Shown here piece after piece: positions 36,377 to 47,007 of a stretch of DNA of 64,000 bases. Origin of the DNA: Lichina pygmaea (lineage: Eukaryota > Ascomycota > Lichinomycetes > Lichinales > Lichinaceae); contig OY730170.1 in the NCBI GenBank assembly GCA_963422465.1, forward strand, positions 3,882,379-3,946,378, read 5' to 3'. The notes below the pieces were generated by a model. The model worked only from the letters and a program-made list of their open reading frames with translations. It had not been told where the DNA came from and made no database searches. A program made the translations under genes and the position numbers. The stretch's first letter is position 1. Every line of letters begins with the position of its first letter.

Positions 36377-37233
36377 TGGCCGTTTCTGACTTCGGCAGCG
36401 AGCAACGGTGGGATGCCGGATGGGGCGACCAAGACACTTCCGCCGTCGGCCGTATCGTCGGCGACGCTTGCCCGGGATCGATCACGTCTTGTGGTAGGTA
36501 CAGTATGTATGAACAGTACTACTGTATATACGTACTGTACGTAGAGTACGTACTCCGTACAGAGTACTTCCGTACTAACGTAGGGCTCTGCTGTCTGCAC
36601 GCTTCCAACCCTTCATTTGCCCTCGTACGAGTACGTACAGCACTGACCGTGGCGGATAGGGCAGGAATAGGTCGAGTATCTCGCCGCCCGTTACAGACTG
36701 GCTCCCGCAACGGAAATCCAATGCGGTGCTACGCCACCCCTTCTTTCGGACCGGATCGTGCTCGTACCCTACCCACCTACTCACGATCCGGGAACAGATG
36801 GGATCCTCCATTGGCCCGTGGTCTGCTCGCTTGCCGAGGCAATCCGGAGAGTGAAAGGTCGAGCCTCGGCCGGATGCTCCGCCCTAGCCAGGAGATGGCG
36901 TATGCTGTACGACCACAACAAGGATGCGGAGAACGACATCAAGATGGCTTCATCGATTGGGTACTTACATCCGTGCTTGGTGCGACGGCAGCATCAGCAT
37001 CAGCATCAGCACCAGCATCAGCATCAGCATCGGCGTTAGCAGCAGCAGCAGACCGACACGCGAGAGGATGGTAGTCGGCTAATGCAAGTCTCATCAGCAA
37101 GTTTCAGACCACGACGTCCATGTCGCCATCCTGTGGGTCAATCCTGGTACGAGGGGCACTGCTGTCAGTTCCGACGGTGGATCATTCGTCGTCGACGCTT
37201 GTGCGAGGCTTTTCGTCCGACTGCTCCGTGCCT
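36377..37233. other. upstream region of TSC13 with simple repeats
   Basis: Holds the TSC13 promoter. TACGTA/TACGGAGTAC clusters lie at 36500-36570 and 36625-36640, and a (CATCAG)n hexamer array at 36990-37032. No supportable gene up to the splice acceptor at 37233. Confidence 0.5.
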
Positions 37234-37843
37234 GCAGATGCCAGGATGCTCTGGCGTGGACTACACCGTGGAGAAACTGGCTTGGGACTGCGGCTACGAT
37301 CTCGATCCCGAAGAGCAGAACGTGTGCGGTATCTGCAACGTGGGCACAACAGGCCTGGAGTCACTCGTGGCATACCGAGACATCGTGCTGCACTTGGACT
37401 CTGGACGACACGTTAGTCGCCTCCCGTCGGAAGGCAAGCTCGGGTCGTCCGCTGTTGCCGTGCGCAAGCTTTGCATTGACGCAGCCTCGGCAGTCAACGT
37501 CTTCACCATTGACGGTGTTTGGGCCTGCTGTTCGAGTCGATGCGACGTCATGTTTTCTCCAAGGAACTTTTGTGGAATGACCTCGCCCCATGCATCCCGA
37601 GTCAAGTTGGGCTTGACCGTGCGGGGAGAGGAACGGCCGCAACGGAAAGGGACAGATCGTCTCGACGTCTTGAGAGCCATGACACCGAGAAGACTCTGCA
37701 AGTGGAGCCGTTGCTTCGTCGCCGATGCGGTGTCCGTCGACGATACGTACGTACCTACATACATACCCAGAGAAGAAAGGGACCTGACACGCGACAAGAA
37801 GCCCATACGACAGCACTACTCTGCTCGTTGGACCCGAGATTAA
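37234..37843 (+). CDS. possible coding segment, unknown protein
   Basis: Open frame of about 200 codons starting at an ATG that directly follows a good 3' splice site (CTGCTCCGTGCCTGCAG). The first 70 codons have the C/G-ending codon preference of the real genes and encode a Cys-containing stretch (YTVEKLAWDCGYDLDPEEQN, then VCGICNVGTTGLESLVAYRD). The later part looks less protein-like and runs into TACGTAC repeats. The only upstream exon I can propose would end at a GTACGA donor near 37147. No family recognised. A frame on the opposite strand overlaps. It could be a decayed gene. Confidence 0.25.
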
Positions 37844-39190
37844 CAGCCCGGATGGTCGTCGTGGAGCGGCTCGTACTCGCCGTCAAGCGTCGAAAGGTTT
37901 CGGTCGACAGTCAGCAGTCGGTCTCGTCAGCGCCCTGGCCCGAAGACGGGATTTGGCTTGCGGCTGCGGAGACTTCTGTGCACGCCATCGATTACGCATG
38001 GATCGGCTTCCAGCAGCGGGCTACGTATCCCCGGTACGGTACGGGACGGGACGGGGGGGGGGTGATGCACGATGCGGGGAATAAGCGCTGATAAGGTGGC
38101 GTCACAGAGTAGGGCGCATATACGGAAGTACGGAAGTACGGAAGTACTCGGCGCGGACATGCGCGACGGTCGAACAGCGGATCCAAGGTCCGTACGATAC
38201 GTACATAGTACGTACAACATCATCTACCATTTGTACGGAGTACACTCCTCTCCGAGTGGGTGATGAAAGATATGGCCGAGCGAGCCAAAGAAGATCTCGG
38301 CTTTTGCGCCCCTGACCTGATCATTGGATCGCCTGACCATCGACCGGGATCCTTCAGACTATGCGGAGTAGGTCTTACAGCGACTTGGCCTCGTCGCGAA
38401 GAGATAGCGCCGGCGACGCTACACAGAACCTCGTATACGGAGCACAGTCTTTACGTTACATACGTACGTACGTACGGAACGTACAAGACCCACCACACCG
38501 ACGGCCGGACGGAGATCTCCCTCCTCGCCCGCCACCGCATGCAGCGGCTTTCCCTGTCGATTGGTCTCTGCTCGCTTACGGGATGCATGGCTCGGCCCTC
38601 CTCCGCTTCGCTGCAGCATCCTGGCATGCCTGGCTTCTCGAACGCCAAGCGGTGGGAGGGAGGGGAGGGGAGGGGAGGGGAGGCATGGGAGGGCACCGAG
38701 CAGAGAGTCGAGCACGACTTGAGGCGGGATTGCCCGACAAGGATGGCCGGCGGCGTGGCACCGTCGTGCCCGAGTCGCGACGTCGGCCGGAAGACATTGG
38801 ATGCTTCGCCCACCTTTGCCAATAGCGTCGCTTCGTCCTCATACATTAGGGACCTGACAGTTCTGCTCGGCTGCCATATCTTACACGACAAAAGGGAACG
38901 GCACCCGCTCACTCGACGGCCAATGCCCTCTCTTTTCTCCGAATCGCTTGCCCTTACCTGATCGGTGCTCGCGATCCTCGCCGGCTGACTCTTCTCCTCT
39001 GGGTGGTGGTGGCGGCGGCGGCCACATTCGACCGATACCTTCCCCAGCCTGTAAAAAGGCCTTTGTTGGCCCTCCTCGTCCGGGGAAGCCTTCTCGACCT
39101 TCTACACATCCGCGCCGCGTCTGCAAGTGCCGGACAAGACCGCTCCGGGAGCTGGTTTCCCGTCTCGCGAGCTAGCGTCTTGCTTGCGCC
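37844..39190. other. intergenic, repeat-rich
   Basis: GGAAGTAC triplication at 38121-38147, TACGTAC clusters at 38190-38235 and 38455-38485, and a (GGGGA)n run at 38655-38683. The last 200 nt is the presumed promoter and leader of the PTH11-like gene. No convincing ORF. Confidence 0.55.
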
Positions 39191-40745
39191 ATGGCGAACC
39201 CACGGGAGGAAGATCTCCAGGGCATCTACATCGCCCTGTTGTTGTTCGCCACGCTCATCATCGCCCTTCGATTCTACGCCCGGAGCATGAGGAACCTGCA
39301 ATGGTCCAAACCGGACATCGCCATCATCGTCGCCTGGGTGGGTGCTTTCGATCCCCCGTTCTCGCGCAAAGCTGGCGAAGCTGGCGAAGCTGGCGAAGCT
39401 GGCGAAGCTGGCCGGTCCCGCGCTCGAGGCTGATCTGTCGTCGTAGCTGCTGGGCTTGGGCGTGTGCGTGTCTTCGGTCCTAGGTAAGGCTCGAGCATGG
39501 CCGGCTTGGCCTCAGCCCTGTCGGTGTGGCTTGAGACGGCGACGCTCATCGCTCGATAGGGGCTGGATCGTCCTGGGGTAAACGCATGCGAGAGCTGACC
39601 CCGGCGATGTTGACGCACGGTCTGCTGGTAGGTGCAAAGGCTCGGTTCCGGGCTCGGGGCCGGATGGCATGCTTACGATCGGCCTCTCGCAGACGATGTG
39701 GATCTTCGAGATCCTGTACAACCCCGCCATGGCGGCCGTGCGGGTCTCGATATTGCTCTTCTACGTGCAGATCAACCCGGAACGGCGCTTCCGGATGGTG
39801 GTGTACACCACCATGGCCCTCTGCGTGTCCTTCTCGGTCACGGCCATGTTCGTCCTCCTCTTCCAATGCAACCCTCCGGCCTACTTCTGGAGCCGACAAG
39901 GCGAGGGCAAGTGCCTGAACGCCTACCTCGTCTTCCTCGTCAACGCCATCGTCAACCTCGCCACCGACCTCTGGGTCCTGTTCTTGCCGATCCCGATGGT
40001 CTGGCGGCTCCGGATCGCGGCCAAGCAGAAGTTCGCTCTGTCCGCCGTCTTCGCCGTCGGCCTCGTGTGAGTGCCCAGGATGCGCCGACGGAGCGCAGCG
40101 TCCGGCTAACCGAGTGTCCTCGAAGGACGTGTGCCGCCGCCTGTGTTCGTTTCTACTACATTCGCTTCATCGACACCGAGGATCCCATGTGTACGCTGCT
40201 CTCCCTCTCGCCCTCCCGTTCGAAGGCCGCGGGCTGACCAATCACTTGCCGACGCAGACGACGCCGTCCCTGCTGGGATCTGGTCCTTCGTCGAAATCGT
40301 CACGGGCATCACCTGCGCTAGCTTACCGGCGCTTCGATCGCTGTTCACCTTCTCGGGACAAGAGTGGACGGGGAGGTCCAAGAGCAAGCCGAGCTACCAC
40401 TCGTGGTCCCACCAGTCGGGCCATCGTCGTCTGCCCGGCAACGGTGGTCTCGACGGTACGTCTGACCGGGATCTGGTGACGCATGTCGATCTCGCGGACC
40501 GTGATCGGAGCGTCGACGCGAGGTCTGCCGTGAGCAAGCCCGTCGCCCTCAGGACCGTCGGGCGGGGAGACGGCAGCGACGTTGCGATGCAGCGGGTGCC
40601 GACGCCGAAGTCGACGCCGAAGCCCGAGAGTGCCGCAGAAGAGGACGGTCCGACGATCCGGTCGAAAGACATTGAGGACGGCTTGTCGATACATGGCATC
40701 AAAGTCGACACGAGCATCAGCGTGTACAACTCGACGCCATTGTGA
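39191..40745 (+). CDS. PTH11-like rhodopsin-domain membrane receptor
   Basis: Six exons: 39191-39337, 39447-39483, 39560-39627, 39693-40066, 40126-40190, 40258-40745; 392 aa, with phases consistent throughout. The protein has the seven-helix fungal rhodopsin-like domain: an N-terminal helix (IYIALLLFATLIIALRF), a second after KPDIAIIVAW, the conserved TMWIFEILYNPAMAAVRVSI, FVLLFQCNPPAYFW, the NAIVNLATDLWVLFLPIPMV helix, RFYYIRF, and WSFVEIVTGITCASLPALR. A disordered cytosolic tail follows to ISVYNSTPL. No N-terminal CFEM domain. Members are plasma-membrane sensors in Pezizomycotina, studied mostly as host-surface or nutrient receptors; ligand unknown here. Exons 2 and 3 are tiny (37 and 68 nt) and were placed by phase and splice signals, so they deserve transcript support. 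Confidence 0.85.
39371..39413 (+). repeat. tandem 9-mer (GCTGGCGAA) in PTH11-like intron 1
   Basis: Nearly five perfect head-to-tail copies of GCTGGCGAA inside a 109-nt intron. The unit length is a multiple of three, so retained-intron reading would encode Gly-Glu-Ala repeats. Confidence 0.9.
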
Positions 40746-41279
40746 GTTTGCACGATCTCTTGACCAGGAACAGCCAAAAAGGAGAAAAGAAACCATTTAC
40801 TCGGCGTTTTGAAGGCTGTAACGCACGGTGTTTTGATCCTGGCCGTCCATCTACCGTTCCCCGGGGGGGGCAGAAAATACCCCATAAAACGAAAAAGAAA
40901 AAAGAAAAAAGAAATCGGCACTCACTGGGGACATTTTGTTGCGGTACAGTCATTACCTTTGGAGGGAAAGTGGTTCGAACCTTTCCAGGAAGATTCTTGA
41001 CGATGTGTGTTGGGAGGGGAGAGGTTTTCTTCCTTTCCTTCCGTCACTTTTTCATAATTCCGTCCTCTTGTCACGAGCGAAAATACCCCCTTACTAAGAA
41101 CTGTACGTATACGTACGTCCTGTCCGTACGTCTCTCCATACGAGATGAGTGGATCTCTCCTGTCTTTTCTTTCTTTCTTCTCTTACTTGTTTCTCCTTGC
41201 GTATGTCTTTCTTTCTCGTGTATACCTCTTGTGTCTGTGTCTGTGTCTGCGTCTGTGTCCGTAGCTCTGGCTTCTACAC

Positions 41280-41365
41280 GACGGCGGACATAGGATAGCG
41301 GACAGTGGACAGCGGATAGTGGATGGCGGGTGGCGGACAGCATGCAGCGGACAGCGGACAGATAA
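41280..41365. repeat. degenerate GCGGACAGC / GGATAGC array
   Basis: About ten imperfect 7-9-nt units (GCGGACA, GGATAGC, GGACAGT, GGACAGC, GGATAGT, GGATGGC and so on) in tandem. No coding sense. Confidence 0.7.
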
Positions 41366-41821
41366 TAATGAATGCGGCTCGCGCTCGATGCGCCAGATGG
41401 GAATGCGCAGGCTGTGGTGTCGATGGGTTGATGTGTTGAAGCGTTGATGCATTGATCTGTCCTGAGCTACAGTAATACAATACACAACTTGCTCGATCAG
41501 GAAGACCTGTGGTTCGTCTCTCTTTGGTCGTGTGAGGGTGGGAAAGACGGGTCATGGGGCTAGCACGGCTGTGCCAGCCCCAAACGATCGGGAACAGGCC
41601 GATGGCAAGGTCTCACACAAACTTCCACAACACCTCCCCAGGGCTGGTGTCGACAAGGTGAAGCCAAAGGAGGACGATCACGCGTGAGGAGTGAAGGCAA
41701 ATGTCACGGCCACACCCAGAGGAGTCGGGGGCCGGGACTTACTGTAGTCCGGCCGAGCCGGGGCTAGCCCGGCCCGGGGCAAGTGCCTGTTCGGGTAGGA
41801 GCTTTGGGAGCTCCTCGGCTA

Positions 41822-41874
41822 TACCCGTGCCATGGGGGGGGTTATTACCCCCCCCCCCTCCCCCCTGGCACGGG
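41822..41874. mobile_element. palindromic pair of inverted-repeat-family ends
   Basis: TA-CCCGTGCCATGGGGGGG is followed after a TTATTA centre by CCCCCC-TGGCACGGGT: two family termini back to back, 53 nt in all. It looks like a remnant in which almost the whole interior has been lost, or a minimal hairpin element. Confidence 0.65.
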
Positions 41875-42704
41875 TGTAGCTAGCTCTTCTTCCTAGTTAC
41901 TGTAGAACGATCAAGTCATTGAAAACCCCACGATTCTGATGAGTTCCCCGCGTAGCGCCCGCCTTACGGTAAGGCTCTTCCCCTAGGGCACGCTAAATCA
42001 CCAGCAAGAAGGACGATCACGCTAGAAAGGGAACGGCAAGGGCATGAAAGCAGGAGCCTGTCACACCAGATGATTGTGTCTGACCGAGTCCATTCTCGCT
42101 CTTGTACGGTACCGGTACCGGTACCAATCAAGGGAAGAAGTCACCCGTTGTTGGGTCTGAGCCCAAGCGACACACGACGGAGGACGGAGGACCGGGGATG
42201 GACGACGTAGGCTGTCGCGGGGCGTCTCAGACGTCACTGCTTTGCAGGCAGACCCTCATGGTCGCTCAATTCCTCTTGTTGCAAGCAGGTGTACTCCGTA
42301 AAGGGTAATGTAGCTACTGTACTTCCGTACTGTACGGAGTACACCACACACATACGGAAGTACTCCGTACACAACATGCACACACACACACACACACCCA
42401 AAACAAACGAGCAACGCAGCACAACCCCTGGACTCCCTCCTTCCACTTCTAGACGACACTCCAAATAGTAATTAGCTATAGCCGCCGACTAATCATCCGT
42501 CTCCGCACGTCCCCCCCCCCCCCCCCCCCCCCCAAATCAACCTCCCCGCCATCATTCTCTCTCTTCCCACCCCCCTTCCCACCCCCCCAAAAGTCCTACC
42601 CCCCTCACAAAAGACCTCCACCAAAAAGAATAAAAGCTCTGTAGTGCAAATATCCTCTACTCATTGGATATGTATCAACCGAAGAGAATTGTTGCAGCTC
42701 TAGA

Positions 42705-42780
42705 CAGGGCCAGGTAGCTAGCTTAGTCAGTCGAGGTAGCTTAGTCAGCTAGGGCCATATATATCCCTTGAGGGCCTCAA
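42705..42780. repeat. copy of dispersed GTCAGCTAG...GGGCCATATA repeat
   Basis: Matches 34130-34200 in the same orientation: TTAGTCAGTCGAGGTAGCTTAGTCAGCTAGGGCCATATA, shown here only as overlapping short pieces. It differs by loss of the GATAAG segment. Confidence 0.55.
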
Positions 42781-43783
42781 CAGGGGCAGACCTCTCCCCC
42801 TCTCGATATGTGGTTTTTAGGCCCGACGCCATGGTACATACGTACGTATGTACGAGTAGTCGTGCCAAGATCACTACTATAGACCTTAAAACACTTGGGA
42901 AAAAAAAACAATGATCTCTCGTGACTTGGGCGTCGTCATCGCCGTGTTTCATCACCGCTTATCAATCAAAGAAATATAAGTACGGAAGTACGGGCGTGTA
43001 GACCTCCACTTGAAATGACTTGAGCATCCACCAACGAAAAGAATATCAGGCGTCTTCGACGCTGGTCCGCCCGCGCAAAAAGTCGCCTTGCGCGATGCTC
43101 GACATTGGAGCTTGGTCGGACAGTATGATACGGTAGGAGTGATATACCGTACCTCTGTCCGGAAGTGCGGAGTGTGTGGAGGTACAGTACGTACTTTATG
43201 TACTGAGGTGAGGATGGTGATGATGATGATAATGACGATGACGGTGAGCAGTGGCAAGCAGTGGCCAAAATTCCTTGTAGCGTTCCTTGGTTGATAGAGC
43301 ACGTCTGATTTGCTACCTTACGAGCTCTCTCGATGGAGGGGCATCCAAGGCGTACGGTATCTATCCATTGCCATCCCGTCGAGGTCGTTGCAAAGAGAGA
43401 AGAGAGGGGGAGAGGGAACAAGCGACGTGGATACGTCGTGATGCCAACGACGACGAACGTGATGAAAAGGAAAGGAGACGAGAGAAAGGAGTCGTGGAGC
43501 GTCGTGGAGCGTCGTGGCGCTCATGATGATGGAGAGCACAGAGAGAGAAAGAGAAGGAGGAGAAGGAGACGCTCCATGTCTTGGTCCTAAGGATGGCATC
43601 GTGTGGCCAAATGAGCAAGAATCACAGCAAGAATGCCTTTTGCGGCGGGGAGCGGAAGGAAGGTTTATAAAAGCAACCCCTCTCAAGAAGATAAAGAGCG
43701 GAATGGGCTTGTCCAGAGCCATCTACGTTCCTTCAGTCCGTCAACTCATCCAACCCCCCGCACTCAACGGGCCGTGTCCCCAA

Positions 43784-43831
<48 letters not shown>
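43784..43831. repeat. (GTC)16 trinucleotide repeat just after the AMA1-like stop codon
   Basis: Sixteen perfect GTC units on the plus strand, (GAC)n on the mRNA strand, beginning about 20 nt after the TGA of the minus-strand APC/C activator gene. Therefore it lies in its 3' UTR. Confidence 0.95.
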
Positions 43832-43832
<1 letters not shown>

Positions 43833-43851
43833 GCCAAAGACAGCCAATCCC

Positions 43852-46364
43852 TCAGCGAATCGTCTCTGCAGAAGGCTTGTCGATCCCGGCGAGGGACTCC
43901 AGAATGTCGCTGCCGCCGAGCATGCCTCTGCCGCCGATGCCTCTGCGCGCATCGCTCCAAACCTCGTGGAACTTGATGCTCTCGTCGCTGGCGGCCACAA
44001 CGATGCATCCGTCCGTGGCGTTGCCCGACGACCAGGCGGCGAGCTCGCTGGTTCCCGGTGCAGCCGCTGTCGGGTGAGGCCCGCTCGGATAGGGGATGGC
44101 GTAGAGCGCCCGCAGCTCGGTCGCCCACGGGATCGCGACCAGCTGTTGGCACTCCGGCCAAGAGTAGACGACGATGCGCACCGGGTGCTCGGGCTGCGCG
44201 AAGCCAAGGGTAGCGGCAATCTCTCGTCGGTTGGACGACCACAGCAGCGACGTGACCTGCGCCGCGGCGTAGATCGTGTTCAGCCTCGCGCCCGTGACGG
44301 TGTGATGGAAGTGGATCATTCGGTCGTTGGACCCGCCTCCGGTCGCGATGAGGCCCTGCTGCCAAGGGCAAAAGGCAATGGCCTTCACCGCCGCGCCGTG
44401 GACCCAGCGGTGCCGCATCTGGGAGGAGCCCACGGGAACGATGCTGCGAGCCGTCGGAAAGATCCGCAGACGGTGCATGCCGTTTTGACCCACGACCTCC
44501 TCGGTCCCCGTCAGGCCGACTTGATGCTCGTGGCGACCGTTAGTGTACGTCCTGGCGACACCATCGGCCTCGAAGAGACAGCAGGCGTTGTCGTTGCCTC
44601 CCGTCGCAAATAGCTTTCCGTCGGGAGACCAAGTGAGGCCGCAGATCTGCTGCGAGTGCACCGAATACCTGCCGAGCAGGTTCACGGCTCCACGGCTCGG
44701 GCGGCCGGTGAGTTGGTCGTCATGCGGCCACTCGACCGAATAGTAGAATATATCGCCGGCGTCGTCCCCGACCAGAACGTCCTCCGTGATGGCGACACGC
44801 GTCCCCCTTGGGCCATGACTTACCAACCTTTCCTTCAAGTTCGGCTTCCACGAGACACAGGCGACAGGGACAGCATGGAAAATCTCAAAGCGGGGGTCGG
44901 GGTCGTACAGACTCCAGAGCGCCACGTTGCCGTCTGCCCGGCCGATCGCCATGATGTCATGGCCACCCGCCGCGGACGAGAAAGACAGCGATGTGAGGTG
45001 CGCGAAGCTGCCGTATGACGGCACCAACGGCCGAACGCCATGCTGCTCGGACCAGAGGAACACGGCGTTGCTGAGGCCAACGGCAAGGGAACGGGCGTTG
45101 ATCGAGTATGCAAGCAGCGAACAGTAAAAGTCATCCCGCAGCTGAGGTGCGTCCAACACTGTGTTCAGAGTCAGGCCAGACGTATATCCATTGTGCAAGA
45201 CTGACTTATCTGAATGGAGTTGAAGGGACCGCCCCCTTGTTCTTGTAGGTTGACACCGGTTTCTTCTTCTGACCTGGACGTGAGGCAGTCAGTTACGCCA
45301 TCGCAATCGCGATCCCCAAGGAGCCTCCACAAAGACCAAGTACCTCGAGTGCCACCCTGGACCCACTGGTTGTTGTGCCAGACTGTCCAAGAATCCCGAA
45401 CATCTTCCTTCTGTCTGCCGATGAAAGGGCTGTTCTCGACTTCGCCGCTGCCGGGACTTCCCGCTGCCGATGGCGGACCGAAATCGAGAATCCTCTGTGC
45501 ACGGTCAATGTCGCAGGCCAAGGCCAGCCGCTCGACGTGTCTCTCCATCTCCTCTTCGGCGGTGACGCCCTCCAGGAAGCGCGACACATGGAGGGTGGCG
45601 TTCGAGCCACTGCTCATCAACCTTCCGCGACCGTCAGGGACTCCAAGCACAGGGCCTTCCGTGGCAGCGGCGCTCCCGCCAACGTTCCAAACGGAGCCGA
45701 CACTCGGCTGACGACGCCTTCTGCCGCGCGAGGGAAGAGACGCGGGCACGACAGTCGCTCTAACAGCGCTGGCTCTGACGCCGCTCGCTCGCCTCGGGCT
45801 GGCGCGAGTCGGAACTTCCATGTTCATGCGTCGGGCAGCGTTTTGTGGGACCGGGGCAAATGGATCCGGACTCGCACTCCGTTGGCGGAGCAGCTTTTCC
45901 TCGTCACTAAGCTGATGCAGAGGCTTGCTGGTCTGGTATATCTTCATCGGTGATGATGGAGAGCGTCGAATGGGAATGAAACGGTCCCGGGAATATTTAG
46001 AGATCCGCGACTGGGTAGTTGCCAGAGCACTTAAAGACCGAATGCCAACCCGTTTGGGAATGCGGACTTGCGACATGCCCACTCTGGCGTTGGCAGCAGC
46101 TCGTTGGCGCGGCACGGTCAGGCCACGCGAAGCTTGACGTCCTTGAGGTGGCAGAGTAGGACTTCCATCGGCCGGTCCCACGGAATCCGAGTCGGCAGCA
46201 GTGGAATACTGCTGGACCGGTCTCGGAACGCCTGAGGCAGCATCCTGTGTCGGCTCCTCACGGACCAAAGAAGACTCGACCGGTTCCGGAGATAGCGTCC
46301 TATCGCCACTATCAGACAGCGTAGAGAGATCAAACTCCATGAAGTTTGACGGAACAAGTGGCAT
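43852..46364 (-). CDS. AMA1: APC/C activator, meiosis-specific Ama1-like (Cdc20/Cdh1 family)
   Basis: Three exons: 46364-45344, 45273-45210, 45160-43852; 797 aa. Features: a C-box DRFIPIR at residues 127-133, a disordered stretch, KKKPVSTYKNKGAVPSTPFR leading into VLDAPQLRDDFYCSLLAYS at the start of the seven-bladed WD40 propeller, repeats such as ICGLTWSPDGKLFATGGNDN, and the C-terminal Ile-Arg tail (SAETIR). The C-box and IR tail dock such activators on the anaphase-promoting complex, and the propeller binds degron-bearing substrates. Loop length and the CSLLAYS/LAVGLSNAVFLWS wording favour Ama1/Mfr1-type meiotic activators over Cdc20 or Cdh1. Start: the open frame extends further upstream but MPLVPSNFMEFD is its first in-frame ATG. 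Intron 1 (45343-45274) is GT-AG. Intron 2 (45209-45161) appears to be AT-AC. It is divergent from BET4, 643 nt between starts. Confidence 0.88.
45161..45209 (-). other. probable AT-AC intron in the AMA1-like gene
   Basis: On the mRNA strand the intron reads ATAAGT...CCTGACTCTGAACAC, 49 nt, with a CTGAC branch-site-like element 9 nt from the end. Splicing AG^A restores Arg before the invariant VLDAP of Cdc20-family proteins. No GT-AG pair in this interval gives an open, in-phase product. Confidence 0.7.
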
Positions 46365-47007
46365 CCTCTCCGCGCAGCCTTGTCTCAGGAGAAGCAGATG
46401 TTGAATAAAAGGACGAGTGCTATCTTCCTCTCTGATAAGATTCCTTGATAGACCAGAGCTCGAGCGATCACATCGGGCAGCAGGCTGCAACGAAGGAGTG
46501 AATTGGATAACGAGGGCCTTGACCGCGGAGGTGAATGGCAGCTTGATAATCCCTGGTTCAACGGAAGCAGCCCAAGCCTGGTAATCCAATGTAAATGGAC
46601 TGAAGCCTTTAATGAACGGTTAGTCCTCTGGATAGTCACGCTGAGTGGCCGGATCCCGAGTTAAGCCATGGGAGACCAGTTCAAAGAGCCATGGGGAGGC
46701 GACAGGCAGACGAAATGGACGGCCCTTGACGGCAACGCGTCCCTTTGGTTCCGACCGGCCTTGTCGCTCCGCCGCAGGCTTCTATAAAATGACTGATGAC
46801 GGCTAAAGAATGGTCATTACCATGGTAATGAATAGCGGCGAATGCGTGACCATGTGAACATGAGAGGAGACGAATGATCGATAGAAGCCGGGTAAAGCCA
46901 AGGGAACTCGAATGAGGCAGCTGCCTGCTCGGGTACATCCAAGGTCCGGCCCTCCCTTCGACAAAGGCAGTAGCCGTTGAGCTTGCAACAGGAAACAGCA
47001 ATCGACC
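46365..47007. promoter_or_regulatory. divergent promoter region AMA1-like / BET4
   Basis: 643 nt between two divergent start codons. A TATAAAAT element at 46783-46790 (plus orientation) is about 220 nt upstream of the BET4 ATG. The minus-strand frame is open further up but has no ATG. Confidence 0.45.

Larger units (their letters stand above)
40746..43783. other. three-kb repeat-rich intergenic region
   Basis: No supportable gene. Contents: A/G-rich leader at 40880-40915; TACGTACG clusters at 41105-41130; TGTGTCTG repeats at 41229-41260; a degenerate GCGGACAGC array at 41280-41365; the palindromic transposon end pair at 41822-41874; TACCGGTACCGGTACC near 42109-42124; TACGGAGTAC clusters at 42295-42375; an AC run at 42379-42397; a C run at 42511-42533; a copy of the GTCAGCTAGGGCCATATA repeat at 42705-42780. 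Confidence 0.6.

Noticed and set aside
36990-37032. CRISPR-like or protein-coding repeat at the CATCAG array
   Set aside because: Simple hexamer microsatellite without spacers; the genome is eukaryotic.
40965-40995. T-arm-like GGTTCGAACC
   Set aside because: A short palindrome only; no surrounding cloverleaf.
45161-45209. U12-type (minor spliceosome) intron
   Set aside because: The 5' end is ATAAGT, not ATATCCTT, and there is no TCCTTAAC branch element; a U2-type AT-AC intron is the better reading.
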